DNA from: Fodinicurvata sediminis DSM 21159
Lineage (GTDB): Bacteria; Pseudomonadota; Alphaproteobacteria; Kiloniellales; DSM-21159
NCBI RefSeq assembly: GCF_000420625.1
Contig: NZ_ATVH01000015.1
Span: forward strand, 186,001 to 250,000
DNA length: 64,000 nt
Direction: 5' to 3'
Shown: in pieces, positions 9,038 to 17,949 of the stretch
Layout: each line of letters begins with the position of its first letter
Position numbering within the stretch: the first letter of the stretch is position 1
Made by a program: the position numbers and the translations under genes
The notes under the pieces: model-generated
What the model saw: the letters and a program-made list of their open reading frames with translations, nothing else
The model's database searches: none
What the model was told of the DNA's origin: nothing

Positions 9038-9999
9038 ACCTCGAGCCCATAGGCGCCGGGACCGGAAATGTCGCGGTGGAAGCGCAGCTTGCGCCAGTAT
9101 TCCAGTGGGTCCTTCGGTTCCACGAAGGCGCCGGGCGGGTGATTCAGCCAGTCATAGAGCCGGGTCAGCAGAAAGCGCAGCGCCGATCCGCGCGCCATCA
9201 GGGGCAGGGCCGTCAGCTCCTCCGCGGAGAAGGGACGGACCTTGCGATAGGCGGCTAGCAGCAGGCGCGCCTTGGTGGCGTTGAAGGCGCCGTCCGACTC
9301 GAAACACCAGGCGTTCATGCAGGTGGCCACGTCATAGGCATAGAAGTCGTTGCAGGCGAAATAGAAGTCGATCAGGCCCGAAAGCCGCTCGTCCCGGAAG
9401 AAGACATTGTCGGGGAAAAGGTCGGCATGGATGATTCCGCTGGGCAGATCCTGGGGCCAGCGTGCCTCCAGGTCCTGCAGCTCGCTTTCCAGTTCTCCGC
9501 CAAGGCCCGAGAAGACCTCGTCGGCGCGCGCCCGGCAGGTGTCCAGCAGGCCGCGCCAGCCGTCGATGGACAGGCGGTTGCGGCGATGGCCCTCGAAATC
9601 GCTTCCAGCCAGATGCAGGTGGGCCAGATGGTGGCCCACCTCCTGGCAGTGGAAGGGGTGGATGCGTCGCGGCCAGAGGCCATTCAGGAAGGTGATGACA
9701 GCGGCCGGCCGGCCGTTCAGCTCCTGCAGGGTTTCGCCGTCGCGGCTGTGGACCGGCGTGGGGCAGGGAATGCCACGCTGGGCCAGGTGCTCCATCAGGT
9801 TGACGAAGAACGGAAGCTCACTGCGTTCCACGCGCTTTTCATAGAGCGTCAGGATATAGCGCCCGCGATCGGTCTGCAGGAGGTAGTTGGAATTCTCCAC
9901 GCCCTCGGCAATGCCCTTGAAAGAGAGAATCTCGCCCAGGTCATAACGCGACAGGAAAGCGCGCAGGTCGGCATCCGTAACTTCTGTGTAAACGGCCAT
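9034..9999 (-). CDS. thrB: Homoserine kinase (ThrB, choline-kinase-like type)
   Basis: Phosphorylates homoserine to O-phosphohomoserine, the substrate of the threonine synthase encoded at 1421-2827. It belongs to the APH/choline-kinase-like ThrB form used by alphaproteobacteria and not the GHMP type: N-terminal [13 protein letters not shown], and the [11 protein letters not shown] catalytic loop followed by LIDFYFAC. Length is 321 aa with an ATG start. It lies 15 bases downstream of ispH and overlaps rnhA, so the three are probably cotranscribed. Confidence 0.95.
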   Translation of the reverse strand: MAVYTEVTDADLRAFLSRYDLGEILSFKGIAEGVENSNYLLQTDRGRYILTLYEKRVERSELPFFVNLMEHLAQRGIPCPTPVHSRDGETLQELNGRPAAVITFLNGLWPRRIHPFHCQEVGHHLAHLHLAGSDFEGHRRNRLSIDGWRGLLDTCRARADEVFSGLGGELESELQDLEARWPQDLPSGIIHADLFPDNVFFRDERLSGLIDFYFACNDFYAYDVATCMNAWCFESDGAFNATKARLLLAAYRKVRPFSAEELTALPLMARGSALRFLLTRLYDWLNHPPGAFVEPKDPLEYWRKLRFHRDISGPGAYGLEV

Positions 10000-10014
10000 G
10001 GGCTAAAAGGAATC

Positions 10015-10974
10015 TCAGGCGGCGTCGGTGTCGGCGAGGAGCCGGGGAAGCTTGAAGTGCACGTTCTCGCGCGATTGGTCGTTCAGTTCAACCTGAACGC
10101 GCTCGAACCGCGCGCGAAAAGCATCGATCACCTCTTCCACCAGAGCTTCGGGAGCCGAGGCGCCGGCCGTGATGCCGACAGTGGAGATATCCTGCAGCTT
10201 GTCCCAGGGAATGTCGCCGGCGCGCTCGATCAGGCAGGCATAGGGGCAGCCCGAGCGCTGTGCCACCTCGACAAGCCGCTGGGAATTCGAGGAGTTGGGC
10301 GCACCCACCACCAGCAGGGCATCGCATTGTCCGGCAATCTCCTTCACCGCCTGCTGGCGATTCGTGGTGGCGTAGCAGATATCCTCGCGCGCTGGCCCCT
10401 CGATATCGGGAAAGCGCGCCTGGAGCGCCTCCACGATGCCGGCCGTGTCGTCCACGGACAGGGTCGTCTGGGTGGCGTAGGCCAGTTTTTCGGGATCCTC
10501 TACCGTTATGCTGCGGGCATCCTCGATGGTTTCCACCAGCAGGATGGCGCCCTCGGGCAATTGGCCCATGGTGCCAATGACCTCCGGATGGCCGCGATGG
10601 CCGATCAGGATGACCTGGCGTCCGTTGCGATGGTGGCGCTCCGCCTCGCGATGGACCTTGCTGACCAGGGGGCAGGTGGCATCGATGTAGAGCAGTTCCC
10701 GCTCTGAGGCTTCCTCGGGCACGGCCTTGGGAACGCCGTGCGCGGAGAAGATCACGGGCACGTCGTCGGGTACTTCCGTCAGCTCGTCCACGAAGACGGC
10801 CCCCTTGGACTCGAGCGAATCCACGACGAAACGGTTGTGGACGATCTCGTGGCGCACATAGACAGGGGGGCCGTACTTGGCCAGGGCGCGCTCGACGATC
10901 TCGATGGCCCGCTCCACGCCGGCGCAGAAGCCGCGCGGGTTGGCCAGCAGCAGGGTCAGGGATGAGGTGCTCAT
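10015..10974 (-). CDS. ispH: 4-hydroxy-3-methylbut-2-enyl diphosphate reductase
   Basis: Iron-sulfur enzyme of the last step of the MEP isoprenoid pathway, yielding IPP and DMAPP. Conserved parts include [12 protein letters not shown] (first cluster cysteine), [11 protein letters not shown] (second cysteine), the [11 protein letters not shown] segment, and GAPNSSNS, which precedes the third cysteine region. I chose the ATG at 10974 (319 aa); an in-frame upstream ATG at 10992 adds only six residues. First gene of the ispH-thrB-rnhA group. Confidence 0.95.
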   Translation of the reverse strand: MSTSSLTLLLANPRGFCAGVERAIEIVERALAKYGPPVYVRHEIVHNRFVVDSLESKGAVFVDELTEVPDDVPVIFSAHGVPKAVPEEASERELLYIDATCPLVSKVHREAERHHRNGRQVILIGHRGHPEVIGTMGQLPEGAILLVETIEDARSITVEDPEKLAYATQTTLSVDDTAGIVEALQARFPDIEGPAREDICYATTNRQQAVKEIAGQCDALLVVGAPNSSNSQRLVEVAQRSGCPYACLIERAGDIPWDKLQDISTVGITAGASAPEALVEEVIDAFRARFERVQVELNDQSRENVHFKLPRLLADTDAA

Positions 10975-11185
10975 GAATCGTGCTCGCGCCAAAGTCTTGA
11001 CTGTTCCGACCCTACTCCAGGCCGGGGTTACATAAAAGAGATCATGATGATCCGGGGCTTTCGCAAGGGCGGGAAGGGAAGGCAGGCTTGCGCTGCGTTG
11101 CGGGACGTGCGAGACCAGACATCACGTTCAAGCACCCAGCGGTCGTTCAGAAGCTGCTGGCGATCCGTTATCAGGGAAGGCAAAG

Positions 11186-11719
11186 ATGCGAAAGATCTTG
11201 AGTGCGGTTGCGATTGTTCCCCTGCTTTCGGCCTGTTCGATCCTTGGCAAGGAGGAAAACCAGGCGAGCGAGCAGGACTGCCCCGGCGTGGTGGCGCTGG
11301 AGGAGACACGGGAGCAGGTCAGTTTCGTGGGCGAAAGCCGGGACCTGACCCAGGTGGATTACAGCGCCGAGCTGGTGGACGTGCGCTATGGCTGCGAATA
11401 CCGGGACGGTGGCAGCGAGATCGCCATGGAAATGGATGTGATTCTGGCCGCCAGTCGTGGGCCCGCCAATCAGGACCGTCAGGCCGAACTGAGTTATTAC
11501 CTGGCGATCGGGCATCCGGGCAATCCGCCGGAGATTCTTGTGCGTGAAGCCTACAGGGCCCCGGTCAGCTTCGAGGGCAACGAGAACACCGTGGATCTGA
11601 CTGACGAAGTCAGCATGACGCTGCCCCTGGCTGAGGGAGAAACTGCCAGCGACTATCGGGTTTTCGTGGGCCTGGTGCTGAGCCGCGACGAAGTGGAGTA
11701 CAACCGCAACAGCCGTTGA
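11186..11719 (+). CDS. Predicted lipoprotein, function unknown
   Basis: The 177-aa product has a lipoprotein signal: a short basic start, a hydrophobic stretch and the lipobox LLSAC, so it should be lipid-anchored in the envelope. The rest is acidic with no domain I recognise. The ribosome site GGGAAGG is about 8 bases before the ATG. It is followed 70 bases later by another small secreted protein on the same strand; the two may share a transcript. Confidence 0.75.
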   Translation: MRKILSAVAIVPLLSACSILGKEENQASEQDCPGVVALEETREQVSFVGESRDLTQVDYSAELVDVRYGCEYRDGGSEIAMEMDVILAASRGPANQDRQAELSYYLAIGHPGNPPEILVREAYRAPVSFEGNENTVDLTDEVSMTLPLAEGETASDYRVFVGLVLSRDEVEYNRNSR

Positions 11720-11789
11720 CCTGCCACGGCATGTGAGGCAACGGGTCCGCGGGTGACGACGCAAGCAACTGTCGAAGGGAAATAGGTTG

Positions 11790-12353
11790 ATGAAAATACT
11801 CTCCTGGTCATTGAGCGCCTTTTTGCTGGCGACCCCGGCCGCCGTGGCCGCCGAGACCATGCCGCTGCCCGAAACCGACTTCGAAGGCGAATGGGCCGAT
11901 CCGGGTGCAGACTCCAGCGGTATGAAGGTCCGCTATTCCAGCGACCTCGAGACCATGCGCGTCGAGGGCCAGTCCGAAGGGGCTTCCGGTGGCATGCTGC
12001 GCAACATGCGCAACGGCGAGATGACGATCTGGAGCGACCAGATGGGCGAGCAGGCCCTGCAGGGACAGATCGACGACATGGGCCTGATGGAAGGCGAGAA
12101 CACCGGCGAGACCAAGACGGTGAACGGCGAGACCTGTACCATCTGGGAGGTTCAGGGCTCACAGACCTGCCTGACCGACGATCACATCCCCATGGAAGTC
12201 GAGCATCAACAGGGCCATGCCGTGCTGCGCAACCTGCAACGCACCGCCCAGGACGACAGCTATTTCTCGCCGCCGGAGGGCCTCGAGATCGTGCCGATGC
12301 CCGATGCCATGAAGAAGATGATGGAGCAGGCCGGCGAAGAGGCGCCGTTCTGA
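11790..12353 (+). CDS. Predicted periplasmic protein, DUF4412-like
   Basis: The 187-aa product has a cleavable signal peptide (KILSWSLSAFLLATPAAVAA) and then a polar, methionine-rich body with motifs such as MRNGEMTIWSD and GETCTIWEV. These recall DUF4412-type periplasmic proteins, but this is a weak recognition. The ATG at 11790 is chosen over a TTG one codon upstream. A good hairpin follows the stop at 12368-12396. Confidence 0.7.
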   Translation: MKILSWSLSAFLLATPAAVAAETMPLPETDFEGEWADPGADSSGMKVRYSSDLETMRVEGQSEGASGGMLRNMRNGEMTIWSDQMGEQALQGQIDDMGLMEGENTGETKTVNGETCTIWEVQGSQTCLTDDHIPMEVEHQQGHAVLRNLQRTAQDDSYFSPPEGLEIVPMPDAMKKMMEQAGEEAPF

Positions 12354-12367
12354 GGACCGATCCTTAC

Positions 12368-12396
12368 AGGAACCGCTCCGCAGAGGGGCGGTTCCT
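12368..12396. terminator. Bidirectional terminator hairpin between convergent genes
   Basis: Arms AGGAACCGC and GCGGTTCCT pair around an 11-base loop. TAAAGTTTCC follows on the plus strand. It separates the rightward DUF4412-like gene from the leftward DUF1127-like gene, whose stop lies at the right arm. Confidence 0.6.
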
Positions 12397-12625
12397 AAAG
12401 TTTCCTTTGTGAAGCGATGACTTCTTGAGAGACTTGGGTGATGTCGCTTCGATCCAGGCCGATCTTCTCCAGGCTTGCATCATCGAAAGTATGCAAAACC
12501 CGCGCTGTGGCAGCGATTTGACCACGGCACAGCGCAGCTTTTGCGATTGCGATGAAGCTATAGCTTTGACGGGATGTGCTTTGTGCCAGGCCGTCAACAG
12601 AGTTGATAAAGGGGTCTGCAGTCAT
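12395..12625 (-). CDS. DUF1127-like small protein
   Basis: A 76-aa basic protein whose C-terminal half (LHTFDDASLEKIGLDRSDI) follows the DUF1127 pattern, where a leucine-rich stretch leads to a DIGLxRxDI-like core. These small proteins often act in post-transcriptional or phosphate/stress regulation, but the role here is unknown. The ATG has a strong ribosome site (AGGAAAGGG, about 6 bases upstream). A CRP-like palindrome lies about 340 bases upstream at 12964. Confidence 0.65.
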   Translation of the reverse strand: MTADPFINSVDGLAQSTSRQSYSFIAIAKAALCRGQIAATARVLHTFDDASLEKIGLDRSDITQVSQEVIASQRKL

Positions 12626-12732
12626 TGGTTTTCCCTTTCCTGCCGTTCAGATGGAGCTAAGCGGGCCGGCAACTTGCCAGGCAGGTCATCATCTGGCGTG
12701 CGGCGGCTCAGCAGCGCTCCGACTGGCAATTG

Positions 12733-12945
12733 TCAGGGTGCTGGGTAGATCGAGAGCAATTCCGACAAACCAACCCCTCTCCGGATAACGCCTTGAGGCA
12801 CAGGAATGGGCCGCACAGGAAAAGGTCCCATTGTCTCGCACCGCAGCCAGATGATGAACTCAAGCAGGGTTGGTATTGTCGCCCCCGCCATCTCTATCGT
12901 TTCTAGAAAAGCACCTTTATGGCTTTTGAAATAAAAGCATGGCAT
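12733..12945 (-). CDS. Possible small ORF, unrecognised
   Basis: Open frame of 70 codons from ATG 12945, or 52 codons from ATG 12891 (MAGATIPTLLEFIIW...). No ribosome site is convincing and I recognise no family. It lies just downstream (leftward) of the CRP-like palindrome at 12964-12979 and upstream of the DUF1127-like gene. It could be a real small gene or simply leader sequence. The rest of 12626-13284 shows no other gene that I can support. Confidence 0.2.
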   Translation of the reverse strand: MPCFYFKSHKGAFLETIEMAGATIPTLLEFIIWLRCETMGPFPVRPIPVPQGVIRRGVGLSELLSIYPAP

Positions 12946-12963
12946 TTGGCTGGGAACGAACGC

Positions 12964-12979
12964 TGTGAGATTTCTCACA
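12964..12979. promoter_or_regulatory. CRP-type palindrome (site 1)
   Basis: TGTGAGATTTCTCACA is an exact TGTGA-N6-TCACA match to the enterobacterial CRP consensus. It lies about 1.3 kb from the start of the CRP-type regulator gene at 13598-14320. The first 13 bases of the surrounding CGCTGTGAGATTT are identical to those of site 2 at 13562. Confidence 0.6.
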
Positions 12980-13284
12980 CTGGTTCATGAAAAAATGGCT
13001 GAATATCAGCCTGGGAAGGTGGATCAGAGTGGCTGTCGATTTTTTGTGATGCCTTCCTCCCGAGTCAGTCGTGACTCACGGCTGATGCTCAGATCTCAGA
13101 AGCCTGTACTTGGGCGTAGCTGACCCACATCGGGGCGCTTTTGCCATACGACTTGGAGAATATGCATGGTGCATGCACAAACGCGGTTCTGGAAAAACAC
13201 AGCACGTGCATATGACCTGATGGTGCAGGCCAGGATTATCGTTGTTCCCCGTATAAAGTCTGTCTTCAGGGTAAAAGTCTGCCG

Positions 13285-13485
13285 TCAGGTTCGTTTTGAC
13301 TGACTGTATAGATCCACCCTTTCCTGGTAGCGGAGTCTGGGCTTGTTGATCTGGGCTTCACAGAGGCCAATATCCTCGAGCAAATGCACGCTGAGTTTGT
13401 GCAAACCGGTTCGATTGCTGTAACGGAGTGGCGCGCTTGGAATCACGGCGTTTGCTCGCTTCGAGCGACTGTTCTCGATTTCCAT
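13285..13485 (-). CDS. DUF1127-like small protein
   Basis: A 66-aa basic protein; residues around LHKLSVHLLEDIGLCEAQI match the DUF1127 core. A very strong ribosome site (AAGGAGG) lies 8 bases before the ATG, supporting a real gene despite the small size. A CRP-like palindrome is centred about 87 bases upstream of the start. Function unknown; it may be a regulated partner of the other DUF1127-like gene at 12395-12625. Confidence 0.6.
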   Translation of the reverse strand: MEIENSRSKRANAVIPSAPLRYSNRTGLHKLSVHLLEDIGLCEAQINKPRLRYQERVDLYSQSKRT

Positions 13486-13564
13486 CTCGATGCCTCCTTA
13501 TGCTCAGAGAAGTGTCCTTGAGGACCATGAGCAGAAAGCATCACACCTAATCTTCTCTGCGCGC

Positions 13565-13580
13565 TGTGAGATTTAACACA
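13565..13580. promoter_or_regulatory. CRP-type palindrome (site 2)
   Basis: TGTGAGATTTAACACA matches TGTGA-N6-TCACA at 9 of 10 fixed positions. It lies between the end of the CRP-type regulator gene and the start of a DUF1127-like gene, where it could activate the latter. Confidence 0.55.
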
Positions 13581-13597
13581 GTGCTTGGAAGTTCTTC

Positions 13598-14320
13598 TCA
13601 ACTCTTTCGTGGTGTCCCGAGAGAGGGCTCCCTGGCATTGAGAAGCAGACGGGACAGGGCCTCCACGTCGTTGATGACCAGGGCCTTCTTGCCCTGACGT
13701 TCCAGAAACCCGTGCTGCCTCAATTGGGAAAGTTCGCGTGAAACGGCTTCCCGATGGGTGGAAACGCGTGCGGCAATCTGCTCCTGGGTTGGCGCTTCAG
13801 CGATCATGGCCTTGTTATTTCTGATACCGCTCTGATGCGCCATGCGCAGCAGCTCAGCCTGGATACGCCGGTTCACCCCCAGTGTGGAGAATTCGAAAAT
13901 TCGGGCTGAAAGTTGGCGTATGACGGCAGCCATCTCCTGAAGCAGATGCTCCATGATAATCGGGTAAGCATGGCAGAAAGCCCTGAAATCCGTGTGGGAA
14001 AGACAGGCAAGCTGGCAGTCGCTGCCTGCCGTTACGGAAGCCGAGCGTGGAGCGCCGTCCAGGGCGGAAAATTCACCGAATTGCTGACCCGGTCCCAATT
14101 CGCGGAAGTCCACTTGCCGGCCATCCATGCTGAAAACCAGGACAGATACAAGTCCGTGGACAATGAAGAAGACGGTTCTGGATGCATCGAACTGGCCAAT
14201 GATCTCTTCGCCCGCCCGATGAGTCTGCCAGTGGCATTTATCCTCAATCTGTGTGATAACCTGCGCGGGCAGGCCACGGAACAACTTGATGTGCGATAAA
14301 GTGCGATCGGGGTCGTTCAT
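13598..14320 (-). CDS. CRP/FNR family transcriptional regulator, CRP-like
   Basis: A 240-aa regulator with an N-terminal cyclic-nucleotide-binding domain and a C-terminal winged helix. The phosphate-binding cassette is well kept: G82, E83 and the P91-R92-S93 group (FGEFSALDGAPRSAS), as in cAMP binders. The recognition helix REAVSR (R190, E191, R195) matches E. coli CRP RETVGR, predicting TGTGA half-sites; two such palindromes are at 12964 and 13565. No FNR-type cysteine cluster is seen. It starts 72 bases after the end of the cyclase gene on the same strand, so cotranscription is likely. Confidence 0.9.
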   Translation of the reverse strand: MNDPDRTLSHIKLFRGLPAQVITQIEDKCHWQTHRAGEEIIGQFDASRTVFFIVHGLVSVLVFSMDGRQVDFRELGPGQQFGEFSALDGAPRSASVTAGSDCQLACLSHTDFRAFCHAYPIIMEHLLQEMAAVIRQLSARIFEFSTLGVNRRIQAELLRMAHQSGIRNNKAMIAEAPTQEQIAARVSTHREAVSRELSQLRQHGFLERQGKKALVINDVEALSRLLLNAREPSLGTPRKS

Positions 14321-14391
14321 TTTACCATCCCGCCCTTTTCATCGGGTGATGGAGCGTTGCTGCCTCGCTCGCAGATTTGCGGGCGAGTCAA

Positions 14392-17300
14392 TCATGACAG
14401 TTTTGACAGGTACGCGGCGGCACGCTTTACGTCTTCTGTCTCTCCTCCTTCCGTAAACCAGTCGTGAAGCGGCTGCAGCAATTGCTGCGCTTGCCTGAAC
14501 CTGCCCTGCCGGATCCAGAGATTCGCCAAGCGGTTTGCCGCACGGAGTTCCAGGAGTCTCGCCTGCTGGTGTCCTGCAACTGTCATGGAGTCTCGAAGCA
14601 GGTTTTCTGCGGTTTCCAGGGGTTCGTTCTGCTGCGCCAAGTACAGTTCCCCCTGCAGCCGGCGAAGATTGGCATCAAGGTGCCCAACAGCCGTCCCTTC
14701 CAGCTCGCTTTCGATTCGCTCGGCCAATTCCAGTCCTTCGGTGGTGCGTCCATCTTCGGCCAGGGCTTTGAGGAGAAGTATCTGAGAATGAAGCATCAGA
14801 AGCTTCTGGTTTTTGCCATCAAGTCTGGCAATTCCCTCGCGAATCTGTGTGATGCCGGCGTTTCGCTCACCCAGGGAGAAGCGGGCACTGCCACCAAGAA
14901 CAACAGCCAAGCCTGCCCAGAGTGGCAGGCCGTATCTTGTTGCCGTCTGGAGAGCAGAGTCCGCGAATTCACAAGCCTTGGAATAGTCTCCCCTTTCGAA
15001 GGCGACCTCTGCACGCCAGGTCATGGCCTCCACGTAACTCATGGTGTGGGCGGCGTTCTCGGCATAGATTTGGGCGTGCCTAGTCCAGTCGACGGCTTGA
15101 TCTAGATAGCCGAGTTGCAGGAGCGCGCGTCCTCGATAGGCAGCGCAGGTCATGCAAGCGTCATTCTCGTAGCAGGGCCCCAGATCCTGCGCGGCCTGAT
15201 TTGCGTAATTATCCAAACCTCTGGAGACAAGATCATGGGCTTGCACAAAATCTCCGGCGAAATAGGCAACGACGGCAGAGGCTCTGTAGGCCTCAAGTTG
15301 GTGCCTTGGAGCACACTGGTCGGAGACGGTTTCCATAAGACGATTGGCCATTTCACTTGCCGTCTTGAGGTCGGCGCGTTCCTGGAAGTGAAGCCGTAAG
15401 CCCTGGAAAATCGGTACGGCAGCTGTGCGTACACCAAGCTTTCGCGCCAGCTCGGCGGCCTTTTCGTGTGCCGTGGCCACGGTCTTTGCGCCAGCACCTT
15501 GCGTGCTGATAAGGCTGGAGCCCAGAAGGGTCAGAAGCTCCAGTTCCTCATGGTCTCGTGGTTCGCTTTCCGGCAGATCCGCGAGGCAATCCAGGGCATT
15601 CTGGAAGTGGGCCGCGGCTTCACTTGCGGAAGAGCGCTCAGAGGCCAGCAGGCCTGCTTTCTTCCAATACAGCAAGGCTTCGCGTGTACGCTTGCCTTCG
15701 GTGAAATGCTGCGCAACCAGTTCGGGCTGCTCAGCCACAAGCTCCGGGAAGTCCTCAAGCAGGATATCTGCAAGGCGGGCATGAAGCTGCTGGCGCCGGC
15801 TTCTAAGCAGGCTCTTGTAAGCGGTGTCCTGAATAAAGGCATGCTTGAACCGAAAGCTGGCTTCCGGAGGGGTGCCGCGCGTGATGACCAGATCCGAATC
15901 CATGAGTTGCTGTGTGATGTCCAAAAGGACGGGTTCCTGATAGGGGGCAAGTTGTGCAATCAGGTCATAGGTGAACTCACGACCGATGACGGCTCCGATC
16001 TGCGCCAGCTCCTTGACGACAGGGTCACGGTCCAGACGCGCCATAAGAAGGTCCTGCAAGGTAGAAGGTATCGATAGCAGATCTGCCTGGTATGCAGCGT
16101 TCTGTCCTTCTTCGCGATGTTGCGGGTAATTCATTTCCAGCAGCATCTTGGTCAACTCTTCTATGAAGAACGGTATGCCGTCAGTCTTGACCAGGATGTG
16201 CTGTATGACCTCCTGAGGCAGCTGTCGCTCGCCACTGACCCTACGAATCATTGTCACGACTTCTTTGCGGCTGAGGCGGGTGAGGCTGATTGAGGTAAGA
16301 TGGGCATGGCTGCCGATCTGGGCAGGCTCATGACTGCGTGATGTCGCCAGAAGCAAGACGGGAAGATGCTGCAGGCGATCGGCAATCTGACTGAAGAACT
16401 CGGCAGATGTCGGGTCCAACCAGTGTGAGTCTTCCAGGACCATGATCACAGGACAGCTTTTTGATAATCCGGCAATCTGCTCGAAGAGGAACTCGAAGAT
16501 ACGCGCTTTCTTTGCATCCGCAGAAAGCTCAAGTGAGCTGTAAGGAGGGGCAAAAGGCACTGCAAGCAAGGAAGCAAGCAGGGGAACCACTTGCGCACTG
16601 TCTGCATGAGTCTTCTGCACCATTTCCTCAAGCCGTTGGAGTTTGAGCTCCTCCGGCTCTTCGCTGGTCATGCCGGCGGCATGCTTGAGGGATTCTATGA
16701 CCGGATGGAGCGCGCTGTTCGTATGATAAGGGGAGCAGTGATACTGCAGGCGGTGGAATTTTTCCTGCCCAAGTCTTTCGACCAGGGCGCCAATCAGACG
16801 TGACTTACCAATTCCTGGCGGGCCGGTCAGCAGCACGACCTGCCCCTCACCGTTCTTTGCCAGAGCCAAGCGGTTCAGCAGGAGCTCCATCTCGCTCGTG
16901 CGCCCGACCAGTGGTGTGGGCTGATACCCGTGCATGGCTTCGAAGCGGCTTCGAACATCGCTTTCGCCTGCAACTTCCCAGATATGCAGGTTCTGCGAGA
17001 AACCCTTGAGTTCATGAAGGCCCAGATCGGCCAGTTCAAATAGGCCACCCAGGAGCCGCCGTGTATGCGGACTGATCACCACTGTATCTGGGTGCGCGAG
17101 ACTCTGAAGACGGGCCGCAAGATTCGGCGTTTCTCCAAAGGCGGCCTCTTCCCATGTCTCATCGCTCGTATCGCCGACGACGACGAGACCTGTTGCAATG
17201 CCAATGCGGCAACTCAACTTCTCCGTCATGTCGGGGTAAAGCATCAGGCCTCCGGAGATGATCTCCAAAGCGGCCCGCACAGCCCGTTCTCCATCATCTT

Positions 17301-17820
17301 CATGCACGCGCGGCCAGCCGAAATAGACCATGATTCCGTCCCCCATGTAGCTGGCGATATGTCCGTCCCAGCGCTTGATCACTTGGGCACAGGCCTTGTG
17401 ATATTGCCTGATGACCTGGCGCATTTCCTCGGGATCCAGCCTGGCGGCGAGCGAACTGGATCCGACAAGGTCACAGAACATCACGGTGATCTGCCGCCTT
17501 TCGGCACGTGTGCCTTGGGATGGTCCGTCCTCGTCCTCTTGGGAGGGCGCGCTTCTGCTCTGCGCTGTTGCAATTCCATCCTGCTGCGCCAGGGCTCTCA
17601 GGAGTTTCTTTCTGGGGCCGAGCGGAAGGCCCAGGGATTTCAGGTCCTGCTCCCCGAGTTCCGGCAGGATATCCAGATCGATTTCCTGTTGCCGGAACAG
17701 ACTCTCATAGTGTTCCAGTCCCAATCCCTGCAGCCAGATGCTCAGATCCAGTGTCCCCTCCCAGCCCTGTTTCTTGTTGAATAATATCTGCACACAGGCA
17801 TTGAAAGAAGCTGTCGCCAT
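14392..17820 (-). CDS. SAM / class III nucleotidyl cyclase / AAA-type ATPase / TPR protein
   Basis: An 1142-aa multidomain signalling protein. Order: SAM-like domain (about 22-80), class III cyclase domain (about 110-260), P-loop ATPase (about 300-560) and a long helical TPR-like tail. The cyclase keeps both metal aspartates (D117 in FCDLVGSS, D161 in YMGDGIM) and the catalytic N233/R237 pair in GETPNLAARL. Thr231 replaces the usual Asp, a mark of class IIIb, and the layout resembles mammalian soluble adenylyl cyclase. Walker A is GPPGIGKS (333-340); a Walker B-like MVLEDSHW follows. The product is inferred to be cAMP because the next gene is CRP-like. Confidence 0.9.
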   Translation of the reverse strand: MATASFNACVQILFNKKQGWEGTLDLSIWLQGLGLEHYESLFRQQEIDLDILPELGEQDLKSLGLPLGPRKKLLRALAQQDGIATAQSRSAPSQEDEDGPSQGTRAERRQITVMFCDLVGSSSLAARLDPEEMRQVIRQYHKACAQVIKRWDGHIASYMGDGIMVYFGWPRVHEDDGERAVRAALEIISGGLMLYPDMTEKLSCRIGIATGLVVVGDTSDETWEEAAFGETPNLAARLQSLAHPDTVVISPHTRRLLGGLFELADLGLHELKGFSQNLHIWEVAGESDVRSRFEAMHGYQPTPLVGRTSEMELLLNRLALAKNGEGQVVLLTGPPGIGKSRLIGALVERLGQEKFHRLQYHCSPYHTNSALHPVIESLKHAAGMTSEEPEELKLQRLEEMVQKTHADSAQVVPLLASLLAVPFAPPYSSLELSADAKKARIFEFLFEQIAGLSKSCPVIMVLEDSHWLDPTSAEFFSQIADRLQHLPVLLLATSRSHEPAQIGSHAHLTSISLTRLSRKEVVTMIRRVSGERQLPQEVIQHILVKTDGIPFFIEELTKMLLEMNYPQHREEGQNAAYQADLLSIPSTLQDLLMARLDRDPVVKELAQIGAVIGREFTYDLIAQLAPYQEPVLLDITQQLMDSDLVITRGTPPEASFRFKHAFIQDTAYKSLLRSRRQQLHARLADILLEDFPELVAEQPELVAQHFTEGKRTREALLYWKKAGLLASERSSASEAAAHFQNALDCLADLPESEPRDHEELELLTLLGSSLISTQGAGAKTVATAHEKAAELARKLGVRTAAVPIFQGLRLHFQERADLKTASEMANRLMETVSDQCAPRHQLEAYRASAVVAYFAGDFVQAHDLVSRGLDNYANQAAQDLGPCYENDACMTCAAYRGRALLQLGYLDQAVDWTRHAQIYAENAAHTMSYVEAMTWRAEVAFERGDYSKACEFADSALQTATRYGLPLWAGLAVVLGGSARFSLGERNAGITQIREGIARLDGKNQKLLMLHSQILLLKALAEDGRTTEGLELAERIESELEGTAVGHLDANLRRLQGELYLAQQNEPLETAENLLRDSMTVAGHQQARLLELRAANRLANLWIRQGRFRQAQQLLQPLHDWFTEGGETEDVKRAAAYLSKLS

Positions 17821-17949
17821 GCAATTTTCAGATGCTAAAGGGAGAATCTTGCAGCCCGGAGCAAGCGATAACTATCTGTCAGCGAAGAAAAAAACCTGTA
17901 CAGCTAAGCTATGCAGATTATTGGAAGATGTCTGAGATAATCGAAGTTA

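Noticed and set aside
12987-13049. 20-codon ORF just right of CRP-like site 1
   Set aside because: No ribosome site and no recognisable sequence; length expected by chance.
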